A stretch of 18,860 nucleotides of DNA from CAZRHR01 sp964599915 (GCA_964599915.1 CAZRHR010000054.1:1-18860); one strand, 5' to 3'. Positions 1 through 8,060 are shown, numbered from the stretch's first letter. A program made the numbers and translations. Notes: generated by a model from the sequence alone, not told the origin.

Positions 1-1019
1 CCTTCTCCAAGCAAATACCCGGCGGAAAAGGCCAAATTCCGGCCGCCCATGGCTTCCATATCACCGGCATAATCCAAGGCCACCAATACGCCAGCTTCTA
101 CCAAGGTTTTTAAAAGTCCTACCCGGGCATCCACAGGATCGGAAGACATAAGGGGCAATTCATATAGTCGGGTTAAAATCACGGGAACCTGCATTTCGCG
201 AATCAGATTTACCACGTGTTCCGCACCCTCTGCACCTACCAAAACGGGCTTGGGAATGCCGGCTTGCTGACAAAACAAAAGGGCCTCTCGAATCTCCATG
301 GCTCCGGACACGTGCAAATAGCATCGTAGGCCGCCTTGTCGAACCTGCCAAAACACGGTTTCCCGCAGGTGTCTATGCGCGGCATCTTCACTTTCTAAAA
401 ACTTCTGCAAGAGCAAATTCATCCTCTGCGCACCTTGATCCTCATCTGGGCTGCCTTTGGAGGAAACTACCCTTCGGCGCGGCCAATACACATGAAGTCC
501 ATCGGCCATGGACAAAGCGCTTTGGGTCCATGGTTGTCCGTTGAGTTGAAGCACCGAAGATTGCCCGGCGACAAAGGGGCCGCGGGGCGTAGATTGCACA
601 AAAAGCACGCCGTTGCGCAACAAGGTTCCGGGAATGTCACTTTCAGCATTGTATGCCACACCGGCACGGACTTCGGGCGTCATTAAAAAGGGTTCTTCCA
701 TATCCAACGTAGCGCGAACCGCATCTACTTCGGTGAGGCCCAACACATTGTTTAAGAGGAAAAATCCGGGATATACGTGCTTTCCTGAAATGTCCATCAA
801 GGTATCGTAGGCTTGGGGACTGGTCTGGGGTTTATCTAAATCCAGCACTTCCATCAGTTTTCCCTGGCGAATACCTATAAATCCGCGTTGAATTTCTCGG
901 CCATTGCCCAAGTGCAGCTTTCCGCCGGTCAAACCAAAACTGGCCTGTGCGGCCAAAACGCCACCTAAGCCTAGGGCTAAAAGGAATGTCCCAAACTGTT
1001 TATTCCAAATCATCGGCAT
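1..1019 (-). CDS. Secreted amidohydrolase-like protein lacking HxH motif (3' end outside window)
   Basis: Reading the minus strand from an ATG at 1019 gives an uninterrupted frame of 339 codons that runs off the window, so the C-terminus is missing. A signal peptide is visible (MPMIWNKQFGTFLLALG, then a small-residue stretch ending near residue 25). The next part is a β-rich start typical of the metal-dependent amidohydrolase superfamily (G-K-L-H-L-G-N-G-R near residue 33-41, then I-G-I-R-Q-G-K-L). Where active members have 'PG-x-I-D-x-H-x-H', this one reads YPGFFLLNNVLGLTEVDAVR, so the two metal-binding histidines are absent. The start overlaps the stop of the upstream amidohydrolase by 20 bases (14 if the second Met at 1013 is used), which suggests translational coupling and a joint function. 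The catalytic competence of this subunit is doubtful. The substrate is unknown, and the part outside the window could change the reading. Confidence 0.8.
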   Translation of the reverse strand, partial: MPMIWNKQFGTFLLALGLGGVLAAQASFGLTGGKLHLGNGREIQRGFIGIRQGKLMEVLDLDKPQTSPQAYDTLMDISGKHVYPGFFLLNNVLGLTEVDAVRATLDMEEPFLMTPEVRAGVAYNAESDIPGTLLRNGVLFVQSTPRGPFVAGQSSVLQLNGQPWTQSALSMADGLHVYWPRRRVVSSKGSPDEDQGAQRMNLLLQKFLESEDAAHRHLRETVFWQVRQGGLRCYLHVSGAMEIREALLFCQQAGIPKPVLVGAEGAEHVVNLIREMQVPVILTRLYELPLMSSDPVDARVGLLKTLVEAGVLVALDYAGDMEAMGGRNLAFSAGYLLGE

Positions 1020-4017
1020 GGTGGATAGATTCACAGTGATAATGTTGCATTTTCTTGATTCGTATGGGCTGGGTTTTTTCTCCCCGTGCGGCCAAGTCTA
1101 GTGTTTTTTGAACCAGCCTTCGCTTTTCAAGCTGGGCTGCTGCCACCAGTTGTTGGTTCCTTGTCTGGCTGTAGCGCAGCACACCATCGACCCAAGTCAT
1201 TTTTACCCGACTACCCATGGACATGGGATGACCGGACCAGAGCACCAAATCGGCATCTTTTCCCGCACGAATACTTCCCACCCGGTGGTCTATGTGTAAC
1301 ATTTTTGCGGGATTGATGGTCACCATGTTCCAAGCATGTTCTTCTGGCACCCCGCCATACTTCACAGCTTTCGCAGCCTCTTGGTTCAAACGGCGCCCCA
1401 TAGAGGCATCATCTGAATTTAGCGCCGTGGCTACGCCGGCACGGTACAACATGGAGGCGTTGTAGGGAATGGCATCTCGCACTTCCATTTTATACGCCCA
1501 CCAATCGGAAAATGTAGAGCCGGCGGCACCATGTTTGGCCATTTCTTCGGCCACCTTATAGCCTTCTAAAATATGGGTAAACGTGTTGATTTTAAATCCT
1601 AAAGAATCAGCCAACTGCATGAGCATCAAGATTTCGCTGCGCACATAAGAATGGCAGGTGATGTGTCTTTTCCCGTCTAGAATTTCTACCAAAGCATCCA
1701 ATTCTAAATCCCGCCGAAAGTCTGGGGTGTTCATGGTGGCCTTGTAGGCTTTGGCGCGAAGAAATGCATCCCGCATGGTGGATTCAACGCCCATGCGAGT
1801 TTGTGGATATCGGGTGGTGAAATCCTCCCCCCAATTGCTCTGTTTTACATTTTCCCCTAGGGCAAATTTGATAAAACCCGGAGCGTCGGAAAAAATCATT
1901 TCTTCGGCGGTAAGTCCCCAGCGCAATTTAATCATGACGGTTTGGCCACCAATGGGATTGGCGGAACCATGGAGTAAATGGGCGGAGGTAACGCCCCCAC
2001 TCAGTTGCTGGTAGATGTGCACATCATCGGGATGAACTACATCGGCCATTCGTACTTCGGAAGTCACGCTTTGTCCACCTTCGTTCACACCGTTTCGTAA
2101 CGCAATATGCGCATGCTCATCTATGATGCCGGCGGTTAGATGAAGTCCTTCTCCGGAAATCACCGTGGCACCTTTAGGAACCTCAAGTTTAGGCGCAACC
2201 GCTTTGATTTTTCCGTCCGCAAACCATACATCGGCTTTGGGAAGAATGCCCTCTTTTTCTCCGGTCCAAACCGTGGCTTGCTGAATAAAAACGGAGCTCG
2301 CTACGGGCAATGAGTCGGGATGAAAACCAAAGGGATGGAAGGGCGTAGGCGCTTTGGCCACGCCAAGAAACGGATTCACCAAAATCCTATCGTCTTTGGT
2401 GGTATCCCAGCCTTCCGGTATCCAAGGGCCGGTTTTTTCCATGGTTACGGGAAAAAGTTCACCTTTGGGTGTAGTGGCCGTGCCCACAAGCAGGTGGGTA
2501 TCTTTGGCATGGAGCTGGAATTGCACGGTTCCGGGAAAAATGGGTGCAAAAAACTGAAAATGGACAGAAGCCTGTTGCCAGACAGGTTTTATGGAAAATT
2601 TCGTGGTATCCGTCCAGTAAAATGTTCCGGAAGGCGCAAGTAAGCTTCCTTTAAGAACCAATTTTTTCGGTTGAAATCCAGGCCATTGGGCGGATTGAAG
2701 CCGCCATTTACCACGTAAATCTATAGGTTTTCTGGAGAGGGTTTGGCCCCAGGCGGCCAATGGCTTCCACTGTCCGGCTGCTACATGGGCCAAAACCACC
2801 GGCTCTTCTTTTCCAAACAAAGGCGCCTGCGTGATAAACGCGAAGGCTTCCATTCCCTTCGCTATGCGGCCATACTTTTTGTCAATGCCTAGCCATTCCG
2901 CAGGTGTGCGGGTAAGGGCTTGCAATAACTCGGATGTATCTGCTCCGGCAAATGCCGCTTTACGCAAAGCGGATAAAAAATCCTCCGGCTTTTTGGTGCA
3001 GGCTAAAGCGGTCGGAATGCCGGCGGCCAAACATTGGGCAGGATTAGATGGTGCCATTTCCCAATGCATAAGCTGGGTTAAATCGACTTTTTCTGAAGAA
3101 AGTGGATGTGACAAGTCATACGCGTCCGGAAAATCTAAAGGCAACACCAATTTTACACCGGCTGACTTTATCGCCTTAAGCTGTTGGTATTCATCGCCAT
3201 GTCCCAATGCAATCATTTGAATGTTCCATGATTTCGCCAACTGGCTCAGGCGAAGAAGGGCCCATTTCCCACCGGCATCAAGCAGCCAAGGCCATTTTTT
3301 TTGGGCCAAAATGGCTTCATACACCAAATTGACCTGTTGATTTTTCCCGATGCGCGCATACCAATCGGCATCTAACATCACTTGCCGAATCAGGGCAATG
3401 GTTCCGGTTTCAGAAGACGGATAAGCCATCACGCTGCTTCCTTTTTTCAAAGACATGGCGGCGGCCACTTCAGGAATTAAAATAGACGTTTGTCTGGCTA
3501 CGTCTGCGTAGGTTACAAAACAAGCCGTACCCCGAAACACGCCGTCGGCCTTTTGGACTACACCCAGCCCGAATCCGGCCGAAAGCATGTCCTTTTGTTC
3601 TTTCGAGGTCCAATGTGCCGTCGCCTTTTCTTCCGGGCGAACCGCGTCGTTCCAATGAAAACGATAAGGATCTCTTTTTCCTTCGTACACCGGACCTTGG
3701 CTTTGTCTGGATTTAGGCGCGGCAGGAATGCCATCGGCCAAATGAATAAAGGAAGGATAGGCATGGAAACCATCTAAAGCGATGCTAGGCAAGCCGTCTT
3801 GAGGTGGCAAGCCGGGCTGAATGGCCATAAACTTTCCCTCACGAATCAGCAAAGCATGGTTGGGAAGCGACACATTTTTTTCCGGATGAAGGGTAAGTCC
3901 GGTAAGCCAATAGGCGGCCGCCGTTTGGGTTTCCGGTTGGGTGGTAGGCACCCATTGGGCGTGCACAGTGGTCAAGGTAAGTGTGGCGCACCACAACCAA
4001 ATGGAAAATTGTTTCAT
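1000..4017 (-). CDS. Exported two-domain amidohydrolase (imidazolonepropionase-like)
   Basis: I place the start at the ATG at 4017, not at 4059. The 4017 start gives a clean signal peptide (MKQFSIWLWCATLTLTTVHA), and the 4059 ATG lies inside a TACTTTTG promoter box. Length is 1005 residues. Numbered from the longer frame (subtract 14 for the chosen start), the C-terminal domain (about 590-985) is an intact amidohydrolase: H649-x-H651 in 'IIDEHAHIA', H803 in 'ITCHSY', H829 in 'FTHILEG' and D883/D884 in 'ALNSDDAS'. It ends with the usual 'NPAKMLHIDHRVGSIRAGKD' shell. The N-terminal domain (about 45-430) has the same outline, including 'LTRTPAEWLGIDKKYGRIAKG', but reads 'YPSFIHLADG' where HxH should be, so it is probably a dead copy. 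A β-rich linker (about 445-580) joins them. The fold suggests a periplasmic cyclic amidase or dipeptidase-type hydrolase; the substrate cannot be read from sequence. The next gene overlaps its stop. Confidence 0.88.
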   Translation of the reverse strand: MKQFSIWLWCATLTLTTVHAQWVPTTQPETQTAAAYWLTGLTLHPEKNVSLPNHALLIREGKFMAIQPGLPPQDGLPSIALDGFHAYPSFIHLADGIPAAPKSRQSQGPVYEGKRDPYRFHWNDAVRPEEKATAHWTSKEQKDMLSAGFGLGVVQKADGVFRGTACFVTYADVARQTSILIPEVAAAMSLKKGSSVMAYPSSETGTIALIRQVMLDADWYARIGKNQQVNLVYEAILAQKKWPWLLDAGGKWALLRLSQLAKSWNIQMIALGHGDEYQQLKAIKSAGVKLVLPLDFPDAYDLSHPLSSEKVDLTQLMHWEMAPSNPAQCLAAGIPTALACTKKPEDFLSALRKAAFAGADTSELLQALTRTPAEWLGIDKKYGRIAKGMEAFAFITQAPLFGKEEPVVLAHVAAGQWKPLAAWGQTLSRKPIDLRGKWRLQSAQWPGFQPKKLVLKGSLLAPSGTFYWTDTTKFSIKPVWQQASVHFQFFAPIFPGTVQFQLHAKDTHLLVGTATTPKGELFPVTMEKTGPWIPEGWDTTKDDRILVNPFLGVAKAPTPFHPFGFHPDSLPVASSVFIQQATVWTGEKEGILPKADVWFADGKIKAVAPKLEVPKGATVISGEGLHLTAGIIDEHAHIALRNGVNEGGQSVTSEVRMADVVHPDDVHIYQQLSGGVTSAHLLHGSANPIGGQTVMIKLRWGLTAEEMIFSDAPGFIKFALGENVKQSNWGEDFTTRYPQTRMGVESTMRDAFLRAKAYKATMNTPDFRRDLELDALVEILDGKRHITCHSYVRSEILMLMQLADSLGFKINTFTHILEGYKVAEEMAKHGAAGSTFSDWWAYKMEVRDAIPYNASMLYRAGVATALNSDDASMGRRLNQEAAKAVKYGGVPEEHAWNMVTINPAKMLHIDHRVGSIRAGKDADLVLWSGHPMSMGSRVKMTWVDGVLRYSQTRNQQLVAAAQLEKRRLVQKTLDLAARGEKTQPIRIKKMQHYHCESIHHADDLE

Positions 4018-4056
4018 GACATTGGCAGACACAAGAGGGAGAGTAAGCAAAACGTT

Positions 4057-4064
4057 CAAAAGTA
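4057..4064 (-). promoter_or_regulatory. Predicted -7 promoter box for the amidohydrolase pair
   Basis: On the minus strand this is TACTTTTG, a perfect match to the Bacteroidota -7 consensus TAnnTTTG. It ends 39 bases before the 4017 start codon. I do not see a clear TTTG -33 box at the usual spacing, so the call rests on the -7 element alone. Confidence 0.45.
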
Positions 4065-4142
4065 AAGAAATCTCTCAAACCTTTCGGAAGGTATGCCAAA
4101 GGTTTCCCCACGTTGGATATCGACCAACCACGGAAAGAAATG

Positions 4143-4150
4143 TACCTTTG
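4143..4150 (+). promoter_or_regulatory. Predicted -7 promoter box for the SDR gene
   Basis: TACCTTTG matches TAnnTTTG exactly and ends 20 bases before the ATG at 4171. It lies downstream of the alternative start at 4093, so it favours 4171 as the real start. No good TTTG -33 box is visible at about 19 bases upstream. Confidence 0.5.
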
Positions 4151-4170
4151 AATACAAGGAAATTGAAGCC

Positions 4171-5181
4171 ATGGAGAAAAAGTTAAGGGTAGGTGTGACC
4201 GGTGCCGCGGGACATTTGGGCGGGGTTTTGGTGAGGAAACTCTTGGATCAGGGCCATGAAGTGGTAGCCTTGGTTCAAAACGACCAAAGGGCACTTGAGG
4301 GCTTGGAACATTCCATTCAAAAGATGTTTGGCAATGTCACGGATGCCGCCGTGATGGACGCTTTAGTCCGCGAAGTAGATGTGGTGGTGCACGCTGCGGC
4401 CAAAATTGCCATTGGTGTTCCCATGGACATTACCATTCAACAGGTAAATGTAGAAGGCACAAAACATTTAGTAAATGCCTGTATTCTTCACAGGCGCCGA
4501 CTCATTCATATAAGCTCTGTACACGCTTTTCAGCAAGCGCCCGCCCTTGAGGTTTTAGATGAGCAACGGCCCATGGTGGGAAGCATAGGCATTCCCTATG
4601 ATGTAACCAAGGCAGAAAGTCAGCGATTGGTTTTGGAAGCGTGCGCCCAAAAGGGGTTACATGCGTTGGTGCTTTGTCCCTCTTCGTTGATTGGCCCGCC
4701 TGATTTTAAACCTTCCTTAATTGGGCAGGCATTACAGGATATGTTGCGAGGAAAAATACCTGCGTTGTTTGAAGGTGGATTTGACTTTACCGATGTAAGA
4801 GATGTCGCCGATGCGTGCATAGAAGCCATACATTCACCCTTGAGCGGTGAGGTGTTTATCCTTTCAGGAAAATGGTACAGCATGAAAACCCTGAGCGTGA
4901 TGTTGGGCAATGCGGCCGGCAAACAAATCCGTATTCCGGAACTCCCCGTAGGACTAGCGCGCCTCTTGGCCAGAGGCATGGAATGGGGGGCGCGCATTTC
5001 AGGAAAAACGCCATTGTTTACCCGTGAAGCCGTGGATATCTTGGTTACCGGCAACAGGTTAACCTCATCCGAAAAAGCAAAAAAAGCCTTGAATTATTCC
5101 CCTAGGCCGTTGGAAAATTCTTTGGCAGATTATGTACAATGGCTCAAGCATCCGGATATCAAGGATTGGCATAAGCGCTAA
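4171..5181 (+). CDS. NAD(P)-dependent epimerase/dehydratase (extended SDR)
   Basis: A 336-residue protein from the ATG at 4171. It starts with a Rossmann dinucleotide-binding loop, G11-A-A-G14-H-L-G17, followed by a β-strand ending 'VVALVQ'. The middle has 'VVVHAAAKIA' (residues 71-80), the active-site serine pair in 'IHISSVHAF' (about 112-120) and the catalytic Y143-x-x-x-K147 in 'YDVTKAESQ'. 'FDFTDVRDVADAC' (about 204-216) is the usual C-terminal substrate-side motif. This places it in the extended short-chain dehydrogenase group, close in style to dihydroflavonol reductase / 3β-hydroxysteroid dehydrogenase-like members, and it is probably cytosolic. A longer start at 4093 would add 26 residues that do not belong to the fold and would include the promoter box. 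The substrate is not predictable. It diverges from the amidohydrolase pair across 153 bases. Confidence 0.88.
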   Translation: MEKKLRVGVTGAAGHLGGVLVRKLLDQGHEVVALVQNDQRALEGLEHSIQKMFGNVTDAAVMDALVREVDVVVHAAAKIAIGVPMDITIQQVNVEGTKHLVNACILHRRRLIHISSVHAFQQAPALEVLDEQRPMVGSIGIPYDVTKAESQRLVLEACAQKGLHALVLCPSSLIGPPDFKPSLIGQALQDMLRGKIPALFEGGFDFTDVRDVADACIEAIHSPLSGEVFILSGKWYSMKTLSVMLGNAAGKQIRIPELPVGLARLLARGMEWGARISGKTPLFTREAVDILVTGNRLTSSEKAKKALNYSPRPLENSLADYVQWLKHPDIKDWHKR

Positions 5182-5269
5182 GGATTGGTTTAAAAAACCA
5201 TCTCGATTTTGTTTTAAAACCACTTACTTCATCCGTCAATTGTGTAACTTTAAAATCAAATTTAAAGGT

Positions 5270-6676
5270 ATGCGACATTTTTCCCTTCGAAATCCCTTTT
5301 TCCCTCATTGGTTTTTTATAATGGCCCTGTTTCCTTTGGTCCAAGGCTTTAGCCAAGTAAAAATAGGCACACCACCCAGCCAGCCGCATCCTTCAGCCAC
5401 CCTAGAATTAGAAAGTACCACCGGAGGTTTTTTACCACCCAGGCTTACCCAAACGGAACGAGATGCCATTGTTGCGCCGGCCGTGGGACTGATCATTTAT
5501 AATACCACATCCAATTGTATGCAATCGTACATGCCACTTGGCTGGCGAGACATGAGCTGCAATTGTACAAGTTTTCCCAGTGCCGCTTTTACCATAGGCA
5601 GCACCAACCAAGTGAATCTCGCGGTCAATTTTACGGCTACTCAACCCGGGCTCACCTACGCTTGGACCTTTGGATCAGGCACACCCGCCACGGCCACCGG
5701 AGCCACGGCCAGCAGCACTTGGTCTGTCGCCGGCACGTATACCGTTACTTTAACAACCACAGATAGCCAAGGTTGTTCGGCCACCACTAGTCAGCAGGTG
5801 ACCATAGTGAATTGTCCTCCCCCATTTGGAAACACCCAAACCTTTAGTTTTACTGGCAGTGTACAAACTTTTGTAGTACCGGCCAGTTGTGCGAGTACCA
5901 TTCGGATGGAATTATGGGGCGCACAAGGCGCAACCACCGGTTCCTCTGCAGGAGGACAAGGAGGATATGTCCGTGGTGATGTCTCGGTTACTCCGGGTGA
6001 AACGTTATATGTGTATGTAGGCGGCCAAAATGGATACAATGGGGGCGGAACGGCAGGATCGGGAAGTTCCGGGTCAAATAGCGCGGGAAATGGTGGCGGC
6101 GGAACAGATGTAAGGCGGGGCGCACAAACTTTGAGTGACCGTATCGCGGTGGCAGGCGGAGGCGGAGGAGCCGGAAGGGCCAGCTGCGCCAACCAAACCG
6201 GAGGAGCTGGTGGATTTCCGGGAGGACTTGGCGGCTTAGGAGGAAACACATTGCTTGGTGGCAATGGGGGCACCAATGGCGGAGATGTGGCCGGCGGTGG
6301 TGGCGGCTCCAACTGCACCTCTTCTGCGAGAGGTGGCGCAGGCGGCGGACAAAATGGCGGCGGTGGCGCAGGAGGATATGGAACAGCGGCTGGAGGCACC
6401 AATGGAAATTGTGGCGCCACCAACTCCGACCCTTTTGGAGGAGGAGGGATTACCGCACCCAATGGTGGCGGATGTTTTGGCATTGGGGGTAGTGGCGGCG
6501 CTACCTCGAATGGCGGCGGCGGTGGTGGTGGCGGCGGCTGGTACGGCGGTGGTGGCGGTGGTGGAAACTGGGCCTCCGGCGGTGGTGGCGGTTCTTCCTA
6601 CACCGGCACCATGACCAATGTGACCACACAAAATGGCGTGAGAACCGGAAACGGCCAGGTGATATTTACTTGGTAA
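5270..6676 (+). CDS. Secreted glycine-rich surface protein with PKD-like domain
   Basis: From the ATG at 5270 the product has 468 residues. Residues 1-28 form a signal peptide (hydrophobic, ending near 'VQGFSQ'). Residues about 38-98 are the Bacteroidota surface module with 'ATLELESTTGGFLPPRL' and 'AVGLIIYNTTSNCMQSYMP'. Residues about 103-181 look like a PKD-type β-sandwich ('YAWTFGSG', 'AGTYTVTLTTTDSQGC'). From about 189 to the end is an ALK/LTK-type glycine-rich domain: 'TFSFTGSVQTFVVP', 'MELWGAQGA', 'GETLYVYVGG', 'GGGGTDVRRG', 'RIAVAGGGGGAG', then long Gly runs with scattered Cys (about 306, 349, 381, 402) and a final 'GNGQVIFTW'. I see no type IX sorting domain at the C-terminus and no lipobox, so how it is held at or released from the surface is open. 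An in-frame start at 5132 lies inside the SDR gene and lacks a signal peptide, so I reject it. The stop overlaps alkB by 11 bases. Confidence 0.82.
   Translation: MRHFSLRNPFFPHWFFIMALFPLVQGFSQVKIGTPPSQPHPSATLELESTTGGFLPPRLTQTERDAIVAPAVGLIIYNTTSNCMQSYMPLGWRDMSCNCTSFPSAAFTIGSTNQVNLAVNFTATQPGLTYAWTFGSGTPATATGATASSTWSVAGTYTVTLTTTDSQGCSATTSQQVTIVNCPPPFGNTQTFSFTGSVQTFVVPASCASTIRMELWGAQGATTGSSAGGQGGYVRGDVSVTPGETLYVYVGGQNGYNGGGTAGSGSSGSNSAGNGGGGTDVRRGAQTLSDRIAVAGGGGGAGRASCANQTGGAGGFPGGLGGLGGNTLLGGNGGTNGGDVAGGGGGSNCTSSARGGAGGGQNGGGGAGGYGTAAGGTNGNCGATNSDPFGGGGITAPNGGGCFGIGGSGGATSNGGGGGGGGGWYGGGGGGGNWASGGGGGSSYTGTMTNVTTQNGVRTGNGQVIFTW
6041..6600 (+). repeat. Low-complexity GGC/GGT/GGA glycine-codon tract
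   Basis: This stretch inside the surface protein gene is dominated by glycine codons, with the densest runs around 6510-6595. The antisense strand therefore shows long proline-rich and alanine-rich open frames that are only shadows. It is a coding repeat, not a spacer array, because units vary in length and no conserved repeat-spacer rhythm exists. Confidence 0.8.
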
Positions 6677-7718
6677 TCGTGTCCCCTGAGGAGGTTGGAA
6701 TGCGCGGATGAATGATCCGAAACCAAAGCGGGGGAATCAACGACAACACCATACAAGCCGGATAACCCGCCGGAAGTTGCGGACTTTCCGGAAGGTGACG
6801 TAAAATCTGGTAAGGACGAGTCGATTTATAATGATGGTCGGAATGGCGGGTAAGGTCAAACAACACGATTCGACCTATGATAAAGTCGCTGTTCCAAGAA
6901 TGCCAAGGCTTTACGGATTCGTAATGTCCGGGGCGAATTTCTCTTCGCCGAAGTCCATAATGTTCAATGTAATTCACGGTTTCCAACATCAATATGCTAA
7001 CCAGCGAAACCAGCATCATGAGGCCTGCTACTTCAAGAGAGAAGACCCAACCCATGGTGATGAACCACGCGGCTTGAAGTGAGGAATACCACAACATGCG
7101 GTTTTTGACGTGCCAGAAAGGAAGGGATTCACGAGAAAGACGTTCCCTTTCCAGCCGCCATGCAGACCGCCAACTTCCCCACAAGGACCTGAACCAAAAC
7201 GCATACACGGTTTCGTTTCGCCTAGCCGAAGCGGGGTCTTTGTCTGTACTCACGTATCTATGATGTCCAAGGTTATGCTCTATATAGAAATGCATGTAGG
7301 CAGAAGGCCAGAGAAGAAGTTGTGCCATCCATTGTGATAGCTTATCGGGACGATGACCCAATTCATGTGCAATGTTGATTCCATTGATACCCATGGTCAT
7401 TCCTGCCATCATCACGATACCTGTGCGAGCTACCAAATCCGTAGTAGAATCAAGGGCAAGGACGGTTTGAAACAAAAGAAAAAACAGAACAGGCACATTG
7501 GCCAAAAGCAGTAGGTCGTAAAAGGGATGTTTGGACTTCTTTTCTTCCTCTTGGTCGCTCAAATTCTCTTTGGCCAAAGGAAGCCATTGTTCCAATACAG
7601 GTAAACAGACAAAGGCGACTACTGGTACAGACCAAATCCAAAGGCCTTTAAAATACAGTCCTAATCCCCATAAACAGGGAAAAAGAAACGCCGATAGATA
7701 CATCCAACTTCTAACCAT
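6666..7718 (-). CDS. alkB: Alkane 1-monooxygenase (AlkB family)
   Basis: A 350-residue integral membrane di-iron hydroxylase with several hydrophobic segments. All AlkB histidine clusters are present: H118-E-L-G-H122, E147-H-N-L-G-H152-H153 followed by 'RYVSTDKDPASARR', N249-Y-I-E-H253-Y-G-L-R with 'PWHSWNSD' (H273), and 'LTRHSDHHYKSTRPYQILRH' with H292, H295 and H296. The extra HYG motif and the 'DPASAR' stretch separate AlkB from ordinary fatty acid desaturases. The family oxidises the terminal carbon of medium-chain alkanes in the cytoplasmic membrane, taking electrons from rubredoxin. No rubredoxin or rubredoxin reductase gene lies in this window and none is fused. It is somewhat shorter than Pseudomonas AlkB (about 400). 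The gene diverges from a TetR regulator and has a readable promoter and operator upstream. Its 3' end overlaps the glycine-rich gene by 11 bases. The substrate could also be another alkyl chain. Confidence 0.93.
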   Translation of the reverse strand: MVRSWMYLSAFLFPCLWGLGLYFKGLWIWSVPVVAFVCLPVLEQWLPLAKENLSDQEEEKKSKHPFYDLLLLANVPVLFFLLFQTVLALDSTTDLVARTGIVMMAGMTMGINGINIAHELGHRPDKLSQWMAQLLLWPSAYMHFYIEHNLGHHRYVSTDKDPASARRNETVYAFWFRSLWGSWRSAWRLERERLSRESLPFWHVKNRMLWYSSLQAAWFITMGWVFSLEVAGLMMLVSLVSILMLETVNYIEHYGLRRREIRPGHYESVKPWHSWNSDFIIGRIVLFDLTRHSDHHYKSTRPYQILRHLPESPQLPAGYPACMVLSLIPPLWFRIIHPRIPTSSGDTITK

Positions 7719-7759
7719 CGGTGAGTCAAATTGTTAAATTATGTTATTAAAACAGAAAA

Positions 7760-7790
7760 CTAAACTAAACTTTTGCAACCTGAGTGCAAA
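7760..7790 (-). promoter_or_regulatory. Predicted alkB promoter, TTTG-N19-TAGTTTAG
   Basis: On the minus strand a TTTG (7790-7787) is followed after exactly 19 bases by TAGTTTAG (7767-7760). This is one mismatch from the Bacteroidota -33/-7 pair TTTG-N19-TAnnTTTG. The expected transcript would begin around 7755, leaving a leader of about 35 bases before the alkB ATG at 7718. A second near-match, TAGTTTTC, follows directly with a longer spacing. Confidence 0.6.
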
Positions 7791-7791
7791 A
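7771..7791. promoter_or_regulatory. Candidate TetR operator upstream of alkB
   Basis: A perfect inverted repeat: TTTTGCA (7771-7777), a 7-base spacer, then TGCAAAA (7785-7791). Its size (21 bases in total) fits the half-site spacing of TetR-family operators. It covers the predicted -33 box and most of the promoter spacer of alkB, so a bound repressor would block polymerase. That the adjacent TetR protein binds here is an inference from position and symmetry. Confidence 0.55.
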
Positions 7792-8009
7792 TGATTTATT
7801 TTCATCTTGAATTTATGGCAAAATTGGGAATCTGCCAAGTCGTTTTTTTAAGTTATTGAATAGTAGAATCATAAGTGATTTCTGCCATTTAGTGCTTTTC
7901 AATTAGACAACTTGACTTATCATTTTCCCCAACCAAAACTATTTTTAAAGATTAAGCAAAATATTATAAAAAAGGCTAGCTAAACATATATTGGTTGAAG
8001 ATTACGCCC

Positions 8010-8017
8010 TATATTTG
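8010..8017 (+). promoter_or_regulatory. Predicted -7 box for the TetR gene
   Basis: TATATTTG matches TAnnTTTG exactly and ends 43 bases before the ATG at 8061. A weak -33 candidate (ATTG or TTGG near 7990) is closer than the usual spacing. Confidence 0.45.
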
Positions 8018-8060
8018 AACAACATCAAACACGAAAAAGGAACCACCTAAAACTATCCAT

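Larger units (their letters stand above)
7719..8060. other. 342-bp AT-rich divergent control region between alkB and tetR
   Basis: No open frame in this stretch looks like a gene. It is clearly more AT-rich than the genes around it. It holds a perfect 7-base inverted repeat and a promoter for alkB near 7760-7791, and a TATATTTG box for the regulator at 8010-8017. The middle part (about 7800-7980) contains weak inverted repeats (TGGCA at 7816-7820 with TGCCA at 7833-7837; AATCA/TGATT near 7868) to which I cannot assign a role. Confidence 0.7.

Noticed and set aside
4018..4059. Longer N-terminus for the large amidohydrolase from the ATG at 4059
   Set aside because: The added 14 residues precede a perfect signal peptide starting at 4017, and the 4059 ATG falls inside a TACTTTTG promoter box.
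5132..5269. Longer N-terminus for the glycine-rich protein from 5132
   Set aside because: It would overlap the SDR coding sequence by 50 bases and hide the signal peptide that starts at 5270.
6041..6600. Possible CRISPR or tandem-repeat array
   Set aside because: The repetition is irregular glycine-codon runs in frame within a coding sequence; there is no constant repeat with spacers of even size.
5791..6631. Long antisense open frames rich in proline and alanine
   Set aside because: They mirror the GGN glycine codons of the surface protein gene on the plus strand, have no start context and resemble no protein family.
6700..6720. CGGAT-N5-ATCCG hairpin near the alkB 3' end as a terminator
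   Set aside because: Five-base arms inside the alkB coding sequence, with no T-run after it on either strand.
7816..7837. TGGCA-N12-TGCCA inverted repeat in the alkB-tetR spacer
   Set aside because: Only five-base arms with a long spacer in AT-rich DNA, not overlapping any promoter box I can see. Chance is a sufficient explanation.
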